The position numbers were made by a program, and so were the translations under genes. From Bacteroidota bacterium (lineage in GTDB: Bacteria; Bacteroidota; Bacteroidia; Chitinophagales; Chitinophagaceae), in the NCBI GenBank assembly GCA_016712665.1, contig JADJQP010000001.1, positions 248,001 through 312,000 of the forward strand: a stretch of DNA of 64,000 nt, read 5' to 3'. The first letter of the stretch is position 1; every line of letters begins with the position of its first letter. The notes beneath the pieces are model-generated. The model was not told the DNA's origin and made no database searches. It saw only the letters and a program-made list of their open reading frames with translations. Shown here one piece after another: positions 8,305 to 16,365 of this stretch.

Positions 8305-9579
8305 TTACAGTGGCATCCATACCCTTTCTTCCTTATCAAACTCCAGTTTTATTGCCATTGATAAAAGCTCTTCTGGTAGGTAGTGTAAGGCCCTTTCTTT
8401 AGCAAAAAAAGCGGCATTCACAATGGCTGATACGATCTGTGCGCCGGTTAAATCATACTTTTCAGCAATTTTTCGAATAAACGGTTTATTCCGTTCCATC
8501 TGTTTGGGATAAAAATTATTCCACAAAACCTCCCGTTCATCAGCAGTAGGTTTGTTATACTTAATAATAATATTGAATCTTCGTAAGAAGGCCTCATCGA
8601 TATTGTTTTTAAAATTTGTGGTAAGTACCACCAAGCCATTAAAATATTCGATACGTTGTAATAAATAACTAACCTCCTGATTGGCATACCGGTCATTACT
8701 CGAACGGGTTTGGGTTCGTTTTCCAAATAATGCATCCGCCTCATCAAACATCAAAATCCAATTTTTGTTTTCGGCCTGAAGAAATATTTTTTCAAGATTC
8801 TTTTCTGTTTCACCAATATACTTCGACACAATTTGTGAGAGGTCGATTCTGTATACTTCCTTATTAAATTCTTTTCCAAATAATTTAACGGTTAATGTTT
8901 TGCCCGTTCCGGAAGGCCCAAATAACAACGCCTTATAACCTTCTTGCATTTGCTTCTCTAAGCCCCAATCCCTTTTAATTTCCTCATTATACTTTAGCCA
9001 CAATCGTATTTGATGAATTTGTTGGTGAACATCCTTACTCACAATTAAATCATCCCATTCATAATTGGTTTCGATACGCTTGGCCGGGAAACGAGTACCA
9101 AATTTTGGAATCAGTTTTTCGCCATAGCATAAAAAATGTACCATTTCGTTGGGCATAATGAGTTGTCCATTCATTAGTGGCTCTCCTTCGTCCACCTCCT
9201 TAATAAAAAGCACCTGCTCTTTAAAAAACCAATGCTGCTGATCAAAGTACTTTTGAATTTCCAATCGTTTTGGAATATCGTCTTTTGCCAGTAAATACAA
9301 AACCGTTTCTCCCGTTGGCAAAAAAAATCTATGGGTTGTATTTTTTATCCCTCCCAATTCAGGAAAATCGCCACCTTGGGGATACACTTCACCAATAATA
9401 TCCGAAAACAAGCTTGGGGACACATGGGGTGCCATAGCTGTTAGCAAAATAAATCCCTCGATATGTGAGATCTCTCTGTTTAATAATTCAGAAAAGGTAT
9501 TGCTTAAATCAATATCATTAATATTAGAGTTCTTCTCTAGTATTTCCGTAACCAAATGTTTATATAAACCAAATACCAT
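8305..9579 (-). CDS. eCIS-associated AAA+ ATPase (Afp15/Pvc15-like)
   Basis: This encodes 424 residues. The N-terminal ~180 residues are specific to this family. The AAA+ domain follows with Walker A GPSGTGKT at 221-228, Walker B LMFDEAD at 276-282, a sensor-1 Asn in TTNFKNNID at about 322, and arginine fingers in FLRRF (333-334). An ATPase of this kind is a hallmark gene of contractile injection systems of the antifeeding-prophage, PVC and MAC type. In those systems it is proposed to aid assembly or cargo loading. It lies 5 bp downstream of the Imm11-like gene, near the end of the operon. The family is certain; the exact role is not settled in the field. Confidence 0.92.
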   Translation of the reverse strand: MVFGLYKHLVTEILEKNSNINDIDLSNTFSELLNREISHIEGFILLTAMAPHVSPSLFSDIIGEVYPQGGDFPELGGIKNTTHRFFLPTGETVLYLLAKDDIPKRLEIQKYFDQQHWFFKEQVLFIKEVDEGEPLMNGQLIMPNEMVHFLCYGEKLIPKFGTRFPAKRIETNYEWDDLIVSKDVHQQIHQIRLWLKYNEEIKRDWGLEKQMQEGYKALLFGPSGTGKTLTVKLFGKEFNKEVYRIDLSQIVSKYIGETEKNLEKIFLQAENKNWILMFDEADALFGKRTQTRSSNDRYANQEVSYLLQRIEYFNGLVVLTTNFKNNIDEAFLRRFNIIIKYNKPTADEREVLWNNFYPKQMERNKPFIRKIAEKYDLTGAQIVSAIVNAAFFAKERALHYLPEELLSMAIKLEFDKEERVWMPL

Positions 9580-9584
9580 AAGCC

Positions 9585-10154
9585 TTAATCAGTTTGTCCT
9601 TTTAAGGGTAATAACCGAATACCGGTAAATCCTTCGGCGATTAATTGTTCGCCAAATTTTTTTTCTACAAACTGATAGGCTGTATGATCAGGCATGGTAA
9701 ATAATTTTCTAGCTCCCGCTCTCTTTTCATCTATTACCATCAATTCTAAACGCCGTATGGTTCGTTCATCGCCTTTGGCATCAGGTACAAACAATTGGTA
9801 TTTTGAGCGATCCCAATCAAATGCATCTACTAAATCTAAGCAATGCAAAATAAAATAAGACGGTGCTTTTTTTCCCTTAAATGCTAGTGGAATAAATTGA
9901 AAATAAGTAGCGTCCTTTGATGAATTCAAAAAGTCTTTAAGCCTTTCGGAAACAATTAGTTGCGCAAGCGGCGATATGATTAAATCATTAAAAGCATTTT
10001 TATCCTTAGCAAGTTGCGCAATAGGTTGTGTATATTCTACCATTGGGATACCTCTTGTTCTTTCGCTATCATGTGATTCCCAAACCAACTGTTTGATTAT
10101 CTGATCTGTTTCAGATGCAAAAGGCAATATCAGTGAATAATCAGTCATATGCAA
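9585..10154 (-). CDS. Imm11/DUF1629-like putative immunity protein
   Basis: This encodes 189 residues with no signal peptide or membrane segment, so it is cytosolic. It has the layout of the Imm11 (DUF1629, MXAN_0049-type) immunity family: IVSERLKDFL at 67-76, then FQFIPLAF, then YFILHCLDLVDAFDWDRS at 100-117, and a C-terminal part ending EGFTGIRLLPL. Imm11 proteins are described as immunity factors of polymorphic toxins. The gene starts 2 bp after the stop of the 1392-residue AHH-nuclease effector and precedes the ATPase by 5 bp. This is the position expected for a cognate immunity gene. The family call rests on motif recognition; pairing with the toxin is inference from adjacency. Confidence 0.72.
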   Translation of the reverse strand: MHMTDYSLILPFASETDQIIKQLVWESHDSERTRGIPMVEYTQPIAQLAKDKNAFNDLIISPLAQLIVSERLKDFLNSSKDATYFQFIPLAFKGKKAPSYFILHCLDLVDAFDWDRSKYQLFVPDAKGDERTIRRLELMVIDEKRAGARKLFTMPDHTAYQFVEKKFGEQLIAEGFTGIRLLPLKGQTD

Positions 10155-10156
10155 AG

Positions 10157-13100
10157 TTAGAAAGTAATTTGATTCAAAGTTTTTCCTGCACCAGCTTTTA
10201 TTGCGGCTCTTGCTTCAGCAACAATATCGTCTATCAGGCTCAACGCCTGTGTTGGGCTTATTGGGGCAGTTGGCCTATTTAATAAATCCCTGATCACTAG
10301 TAATCTTTTTCGAACGACATCAGTGTATGCAGGATGTGAGCCTAAATGAAAAGCGGAGGTGCCAAATTCTGTTTTCAATGCAGGGTTCAATGCAATTGCA
10401 TCAGCCAAGGTTTGACTATCCGGGGGTACCATGATGCCATTCTTCACTCCATTTTCAATATCAAATCCTGTAGTTGTAAACAAATCTGCGAATTCTTTGC
10501 GCAACTCCCGAGGCACCACATGATGTGCCTGAAAATCGGTGGGTTGAACAGGCAGCCCTTTCCGCAATGCTGCAGTAGTTTCTCGTTCCTGTAAAATGGC
10601 AATCCGATCACGTCGTGTACTTGCTAAATCTTTTCCTTTAATATTCTCCAATTCATCAAACGCTGCCTTTCGTTTTTTATAGGTGGAACCCGCACCCGCT
10701 AATTCCTGTACATATTCACTTGCTTTGCTTGTATCGTGCAGTGCTCCTTTAGGCGGCGTGCCCTTTACGCCAATCACCACTCCTCTTCTTTCTGTGCCAA
10801 CAATCTTCACACTGTCGCCTAAGCGTGCGGTTTCATCTGCCGAATGTCCAACCACTTTTAAGTTTTTTTGTTCAAAATATTCAACCTTTCCGGTTGCCAA
10901 CAGAATCCATGGATTGATATATCCTTCTAATTTAAACCACCCCTTGGTAAAGTGCATTCGAAATTTTCGGAAACGCACTTTTCCAAATAATTTTTCTGCC
11001 AGTTCTTCCACCGTTTTGATTCCCTTCCCCAATTTCCCCTTAACACCTTGCATCACTAATTTTCCTTTATTTACGGCCGCACCCGTTGTCTTTAATATAT
11101 ATCTTCCCCCGGCCGATAATCCTTCCACTAACTTGGTTCCCAGTCTTCCGGTTTTTGAAACCACTTTTCCGGCGGCACCTAACATTTTTCCAACCGCCTT
11201 CATGGCTGCACTGGCCCCTCCTTTTAGCCCTTTCCAAAATGCCGAACTACCGAGCAATGCAAAAATGGCCTCCACTGCTGCAACGGCAAAGGCCCTTGCT
11301 AGTGACTTACTAGCTACTGCTATTTCACCGGCAATAGATTTATAAACAAACTCGCCTAAGTAATAGGCGGCCCTTACTGCAGCTACGCCCAGCATAATCG
11401 GCGCCAATGCTCCGGCTATGGCAGGTAAGGCAGCTGTAACGGCTCCACCACTTAAAACCTCGGCCACTACCAATACCACAATAACACCAATAATGGTCGG
11501 AATGAGCCAGCTCTTATTGCATTTCCACCAATGACCCAGTCCACTCATCATTTGATTCCAGGAAAACCGCGCTCTTTGGCCGCGAGTAAGGGGTCCAAAC
11601 TTCGCCTCAGGCGGAAAGACACTTCCGGCATCATTCCCTTTTGTTTCCGGACTGGCAGTTGCACATGCCAAAGCACCCATTTCTTCATTACTTGCGTTCA
11701 TCATAGCTTGCAAACGCAATTCGTTCGCCTCTTCCTCCGTCATAGTTGAGTAATCGGGACCGCCAGGTTCTGCTCCGGCTTCTTGCTCGCCGCCACCGGG
11801 TAACATTTCCGCCAAAATACCATGAACGGTTCGTGAGGGATCATCATTTGCCCCAAACTCTATTGTTCCATCACCACCATTTAATCGATGTTGTATGGAC
11901 TGTTGCAATTCTTCGGAGGGTTCAAAAGACGCAATGCTATCAACAACAATATCTTGTTCAGTGAACGATGATTTTTTAAATAGCGCTTGATCTAGTTCTG
12001 AAATATGTTCCTCAACACCGCTAGTCTGCATCTGACTTTGCAATGCATCTTGCTCTGTCTTTTCGAAAGGTAATGGCTTGGTAAGATCGGCTCCAATAAG
12101 TTCTTCTTCGAGTTGCCCTTCAAATTGAGCAGGTGCTCCCCTAGCCGCTTCAATTTGATTGCTTATTAAAGTGAGATCCATTTCCGAAACCATTTTCGCC
12201 ACCCGATTCGCAACTGTGACTTTTTCCTTATCTGATTTCTTTAATGTTTGCTGTAAGAAATCAATAATTTTTTGCTTGACCTGCTTCCAAGTATCGCCAA
12301 ACATGGCAAAGTTGGGCATCTTTCCCAAGACCGCAATCATCATTTTTAAAACAAAATTTATGATGGGTGGTTTAAAACAATCAGGCAAAGCACGCCAATA
12401 CCATGCATACAAAACTATCGGTATCATCCATGGGTTGGTGGCAAGGATGAGAAGCTTGGCGCATAATACTAAAAAGGGTCTGATGAAATTATAGACTTTA
12501 GATACAATGCTACCAACAAACGCAATAACCACCATGCACTTTGCAATTACAAAATTGGCAGCGAGTGCAACCGCATTTGCAATAGTTGACACAATCCCTT
12601 TTACAATTTTAAATATGGTAGAATTAGAAATTGCAGTTACTAATGAATTAAACGCAGTGCGCAGCGCTCCCATCATACTGCCTAACCAACCAAGGGCTCC
12701 ATTAACCAAAGCTTGCAATACAGTCAAACCATTTTGAATTGGCTCCAATACCACTTTTGAAAGAGTAGCTCTAAACTTTATAAATACCTCATTATTCCAA
12801 TTCGTACGGACCCATTGAATAGCAGCATAAATACCATAGGCTGTAGCACCGATAAGGGCAATAGGACCCAGCGGAGAAAGCAGCACCAATATGGCACCAA
12901 TTACCATCAGCGGTTTTTTAATGGGTTCAATAAATCCTACAATAGCATTCCATGCTTCGGTAGCCTTTTCAGTAAGCCAGTCTAAAACAGATCCTGCTTT
13001 TTCCCAGGCAATATCAAATTGTTCCATAAGCCAATTCCAGGCCTGCTCCACTTTGTCAATAATTGGACTTACTAAACCCCATAGCCACTTTGCTGTATCT

Positions 13101-14335
13101 TCTATCCACTTCCATGTCTCGGATGCATAATATTTTATGGCATCAATCACCGGACTGGCATACTTACTCCAGATTGTTTCCAAGATGCCGCTGACTTTTG
13201 TAAAGGCCGCACTTATTCGCTTTAGGGCACTATTGCCAATACTTTTGAGAAACTCATAAATACGATCGGCTAAACTTTTGAAGGCATTGCATGCATCGGC
13301 CACCGCGCCTTGCAAACTCAGCACAATCGCGCTTACAAATTGATCAATCACTCCACCGAGCCCCTCTTCTTGCAATTTGGTAAATAAACCGCCAGTCAGT
13401 TTATCCAACCCCTTTGCAATCATTTCTTTAATCGTTTCCCAAATATCACTTCTCAAAAAATCAATCAATCCGGGAGCAATTTCATTGATAATCTCTTCGG
13501 CTTTGTCTGCTGCCCATTCAATTACTTTTCCTCCTACCCGAATGGCAGCGCCGCCTGTGTTATCCCAAGCAAACTCAGCCCCGTCGGCAATAGCACCCCC
13601 AACAGTTTTCAATATTCCTCTCTGAATCAGTGCTCCTGATGGCTTTTGCTGAATAGCGGCGGCACCCCCGGATTGTTGTACGGTATGTGTTAATTCGTGT
13701 GCCAGCAAATGCTTTCCTTCTGTTGCCCCCGGTTGGTACTTTCCTTCATTAAAAAAAATATGATTCCCCACTGTAAAGGCCTGGGCATTGAGCGATTGAC
13801 TTAGCTGTTGTGCATTCGCATCATTATGAATTCTGACTGCCGAAAAATCCAATCCAAAACTTTTCTCCATAGACTCCTTGGTAGATTTATCCATGGCCTC
13901 CCCTTTGCCGAACTGTTGTAAAATTTGATTCGAAATATCTGTGTCAGCTCGAGTGGTTTGTTTGTCTTTTTGTTGCGCTAAGGGTTTTCCAATAGTTCGA
14001 TTTTCCTTTCGATATATTTTTTCTTCCTTCTCACAGTTGCTGCATTTTCGGCGAATAATGCCTTCCGATAAATGGGTCTGTTCCTTTCGATATATTTTCT
14101 CCTCCTCTTGACAGGAGGCACATGTCTTCTGAAGAGTAGCAACATGTGAAGTGTTCGGTATTGCAACCTGCGTATTGCCAGCTACTACTTTATCGGCCAC
14201 TGCATCGGCTTCCACTTCGCACACATCGTTAACGGCACCGATTGCTAATTTTGTTTGTACCACAGGCGCAAAAAAAGAAGATACCCCGTTTATGGCAGAG
14301 GTCCCAACTTTTCCTATGGTATCATGTGCAAACAT
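10157..14335 (-). CDS. eCIS effector: DUF4157 N-terminus, membrane-active middle, AHH nuclease C-terminus
   Basis: This encodes 1392 residues. Two near-identical CxxC-EEKIYRKE motifs occur at about 72-85 and 98-111. The DUF4157 domain (about 145-225) has FFNEGKYQPGATEGKHLLAH and the HELTH zinc-peptidase motif at 213-217. Long amphipathic helices follow, with hydrophobic segments at about 478-510, 600-700 and 955-1010. The C-terminal ~125 residues are an AHH-type HNH/EndoVII nuclease: AHH at 1270-1272, and FHLGSHPAY with His1330 and His1334. DUF4157 proteins are typical eCIS cargo or cargo-linked proteins. AHH domains are DNase-type tips of polymorphic toxins. The gene sits 3 bp after the tape-measure gene and 2 bp before an Imm11-like gene. 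The domain order is visible; toxicity and loading are inferred. The hydrophobic middle could drive membrane entry of the nuclease tip. Confidence 0.85.
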   Translation of the reverse strand: MFAHDTIGKVGTSAINGVSSFFAPVVQTKLAIGAVNDVCEVEADAVADKVVAGNTQVAIPNTSHVATLQKTCASCQEEEKIYRKEQTHLSEGIIRRKCSNCEKEEKIYRKENRTIGKPLAQQKDKQTTRADTDISNQILQQFGKGEAMDKSTKESMEKSFGLDFSAVRIHNDANAQQLSQSLNAQAFTVGNHIFFNEGKYQPGATEGKHLLAHELTHTVQQSGGAAAIQQKPSGALIQRGILKTVGGAIADGAEFAWDNTGGAAIRVGGKVIEWAADKAEEIINEIAPGLIDFLRSDIWETIKEMIAKGLDKLTGGLFTKLQEEGLGGVIDQFVSAIVLSLQGAVADACNAFKSLADRIYEFLKSIGNSALKRISAAFTKVSGILETIWSKYASPVIDAIKYYASETWKWIEDTAKWLWGLVSPIIDKVEQAWNWLMEQFDIAWEKAGSVLDWLTEKATEAWNAIVGFIEPIKKPLMVIGAILVLLSPLGPIALIGATAYGIYAAIQWVRTNWNNEVFIKFRATLSKVVLEPIQNGLTVLQALVNGALGWLGSMMGALRTAFNSLVTAISNSTIFKIVKGIVSTIANAVALAANFVIAKCMVVIAFVGSIVSKVYNFIRPFLVLCAKLLILATNPWMIPIVLYAWYWRALPDCFKPPIINFVLKMMIAVLGKMPNFAMFGDTWKQVKQKIIDFLQQTLKKSDKEKVTVANRVAKMVSEMDLTLISNQIEAARGAPAQFEGQLEEELIGADLTKPLPFEKTEQDALQSQMQTSGVEEHISELDQALFKKSSFTEQDIVVDSIASFEPSEELQQSIQHRLNGGDGTIEFGANDDPSRTVHGILAEMLPGGGEQEAGAEPGGPDYSTMTEEEANELRLQAMMNASNEEMGALACATASPETKGNDAGSVFPPEAKFGPLTRGQRARFSWNQMMSGLGHWWKCNKSWLIPTIIGVIVVLVVAEVLSGGAVTAALPAIAGALAPIMLGVAAVRAAYYLGEFVYKSIAGEIAVASKSLARAFAVAAVEAIFALLGSSAFWKGLKGGASAAMKAVGKMLGAAGKVVSKTGRLGTKLVEGLSAGGRYILKTTGAAVNKGKLVMQGVKGKLGKGIKTVEELAEKLFGKVRFRKFRMHFTKGWFKLEGYINPWILLATGKVEYFEQKNLKVVGHSADETARLGDSVKIVGTERRGVVIGVKGTPPKGALHDTSKASEYVQELAGAGSTYKKRKAAFDELENIKGKDLASTRRDRIAILQERETTAALRKGLPVQPTDFQAHHVVPRELRKEFADLFTTTGFDIENGVKNGIMVPPDSQTLADAIALNPALKTEFGTSAFHLGSHPAYTDVVRKRLLVIRDLLNRPTAPISPTQALSLIDDIVAEARAAIKAGAGKTLNQITF

Positions 14336-14338
14336 ATT

Positions 14339-15742
14339 TTAGCTATTCCATTGACAATGTAATACAGTGTTCATCCAAGGGGTTGTTATGGTACCGATAC
14401 CCCAAGGCAATCGATCTAATAAAACATCGACTCCCTTCTGTTCAACAATCAAGCGATACTCTTCTTCAACGCAGAGTTTCCCCTCTCTGCTTAAAAAGGT
14501 TTCACGAAGGGCCTCAACGGAGGTATTCTTTAATACCTCCCAATAGTCTATCACGGTATGTAGTAAATCAAGACAATGCTGTTTATCCGAATCTTTCAAT
14601 TCAAAATGAGTATCTACTACTTCCTTGATATCAAAACCACACAAAACCTTATTGAGCAATAGCTCACTTTCAAATATGATTTCTTTACCATGAAACAAAT
14701 ACTGCAAAAGAGTTGCTGCTTCATGTTGCGCTTTCTTGGATACCCACTCATTCTTAGTATCTGTGAAACCACAGTTAGTAAATAATTTTGGCAAAAACGG
14801 ATGAATAATAACCAAGCCTGCATTGTTAATATAATAGAAATCTACTGCCGAAGACTGCTGTCTCTCCACTCGTTTTTCTACCAATAAATCGTCGTCTCGA
14901 ATGGTCTTTTCGACAAAGGCCACCAATTGGATAATAAAATCTAAGTCGTTTTTGCTGTGTGTATTTTGTACATCTAATGACATATTTTTCAACTCCAAAA
15001 ACAACTCCTTTTTATGAATAAAATCAGCTATTACTTGATTCAGTGGATACAATAACTGAAACAGGGTTTGCAAAAAGGTAGGTGGCAATGGGCCACGGCT
15101 TTGCATTTCAGTAGTCAAAAAATTGGCCTCATTCAATAATGCCACATCACTTGATGAGAAGAAATGATCAAATAGATACGGGGGCTTTTTTTGTCCAAAA
15201 AGGCGAAACACTTCTTGTTTCCATTCCTTGTCCTGCAACAACAAAAAGCGAACAAATGCAGCGGGCTCCTGAAGAAAAAGGTCTAAAAGATTTTCTACAA
15301 AAATTTCGTCAATAGCAAGCTGTGCCCATATTATTGGTAGATGGTTCGAAATACTATTATTCGATAGATATCCATTTTTTAAAAAGAAAAAAAATAACTC
15401 CTGGGCTTTCATCGGCGTATGGTGTACCACCAAGTGCGTACTTCGAATTGCAGTTTCTCCATTATCGAAGCGCACTATTTTTTTTAACTGCTCCTCAATG
15501 GCTAGCAACGACTCCTGCACCAAATGAAATTGCCAGTTTTTCACAGAAAGAGTTGGCAATTGTATCTGCAATTTTTCAATTTCAAGGATAGCGTGCTCTT
15601 GATCATATGTATCCAATAGTATTTGCAATTTAGGATACAAATCGGTCTCCAATATCGTTGGCAATTCTTGTTGAATGGCTTTACCCAGCTCTAGCTGTTG
15701 GCATTCAATATGAAAACGATGTTGATGAACAAGATGTGACAT
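14339..15742 (-). CDS. Contractile injection system tape-measure protein (CIS_TMP type)
   Basis: This encodes 467 residues, mostly helical. The C-terminal ~150 residues carry the conserved pattern of the contractile-injection-system tape-measure family: YYINNAGLVIIHPFLPKLF, then ATLLQYLFHGKE, then LLNKVLCGFDI, then ALRETFLSREGKL, and finally DVLLDRLPWGIGTI. The N-terminus HRFHIECQQLELGKAIQQEL is also family-like. A tape measure fixes the length of the inner tube during assembly. The gene is between the small fibre-like gene (3 bp) and the effector (3 bp), all on one transcript. The length is shorter than long phage tape measures, as is usual for this eCIS family. Confidence 0.85.
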   Translation of the reverse strand: MSHLVHQHRFHIECQQLELGKAIQQELPTILETDLYPKLQILLDTYDQEHAILEIEKLQIQLPTLSVKNWQFHLVQESLLAIEEQLKKIVRFDNGETAIRSTHLVVHHTPMKAQELFFFFLKNGYLSNNSISNHLPIIWAQLAIDEIFVENLLDLFLQEPAAFVRFLLLQDKEWKQEVFRLFGQKKPPYLFDHFFSSSDVALLNEANFLTTEMQSRGPLPPTFLQTLFQLLYPLNQVIADFIHKKELFLELKNMSLDVQNTHSKNDLDFIIQLVAFVEKTIRDDDLLVEKRVERQQSSAVDFYYINNAGLVIIHPFLPKLFTNCGFTDTKNEWVSKKAQHEAATLLQYLFHGKEIIFESELLLNKVLCGFDIKEVVDTHFELKDSDKQHCLDLLHTVIDYWEVLKNTSVEALRETFLSREGKLCVEEEYRLIVEQKGVDVLLDRLPWGIGTITTPWMNTVLHCQWNS

Positions 15743-15745
15743 AGC

Positions 15746-16339
15746 TTAAAAACTAAAATCGGGTTGATGCAATGCGATAGAAGTATAGATGCTATCTCCG
15801 GGTCCTATTTGAATATCATTGCCTAGTGAAATCAATTGGATACGCACACTCTTTTCACTAAAGAAAAAAGAAATCGATACCGGAAAATTCGTATCCCTTT
15901 CTTTGTTTTTAACTGCTACTACAAACTGCAGAGATTCTTCTTTATTAACAATGATGCCCTGTAATTCTTCAAAGATTCTACTTGGCGTATCAAATTTCAA
16001 AATGTTGTTATCTCCCTTTTGGATGAGCAATCTAAAAGTAAAATTCACAAAATGTTTTTCAATACCTCGAAAAGAATACCAAAATAAATTCTGATTTTTG
16101 TCTAGAAGCGGATTATTCTCAAAAACGGTAAAACCCTTTAAACCGCCTCCGGAGGTATCTGCTTCCAAAATGCTGACCCGGTTATCAATATTGGTAATGT
16201 TGGTATGTAGTTCCTTCATTCCACTGTCAGAAAAATCTACTATATCATGTAGAATCGCATTTGTTTCTTTTGCCCGTATATTGCCGTTGCTAATAATATG
16301 GGTATCGATGGTGTTGAGAATTTCTTGTTTGCTTTTCAT
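15746..16339 (-). CDS. Small eCIS protein, possibly fibre-like
   Basis: This encodes 197 residues. The N-terminal ~60 residues (KQEILNTIDTHIISNGNIRA, then AILHDIVDFS) form a helical segment that could trimerise (NITNIDNRVSILEAD). A Gly-rich break (TSGGGLKGFTV) and a C-terminal beta-rich domain follow. This layout resembles the base of a trimeric tail fibre, with a short coiled coil before a beta domain. I do not recognise a named family. It is 3 bp upstream of the tape-measure gene and 26 bp downstream of the 842-residue gene, so it is part of the eCIS operon. Its role as a baseplate or fibre adaptor is inference. Confidence 0.55.
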   Translation of the reverse strand: MKSKQEILNTIDTHIISNGNIRAKETNAILHDIVDFSDSGMKELHTNITNIDNRVSILEADTSGGGLKGFTVFENNPLLDKNQNLFWYSFRGIEKHFVNFTFRLLIQKGDNNILKFDTPSRIFEELQGIIVNKEESLQFVVAVKNKERDTNFPVSISFFFSEKSVRIQLISLGNDIQIGPGDSIYTSIALHQPDFSF

Positions 16340-16365
16340 ATGGATTAAGATTATTTGTTGTTGAA

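Noticed and set aside
10683..11345. 220-residue ORF on the plus strand within the effector gene
   Set aside because: It is antisense to the effector frame, with Pro/Ser/Phe-rich composition typical of shadow ORFs.
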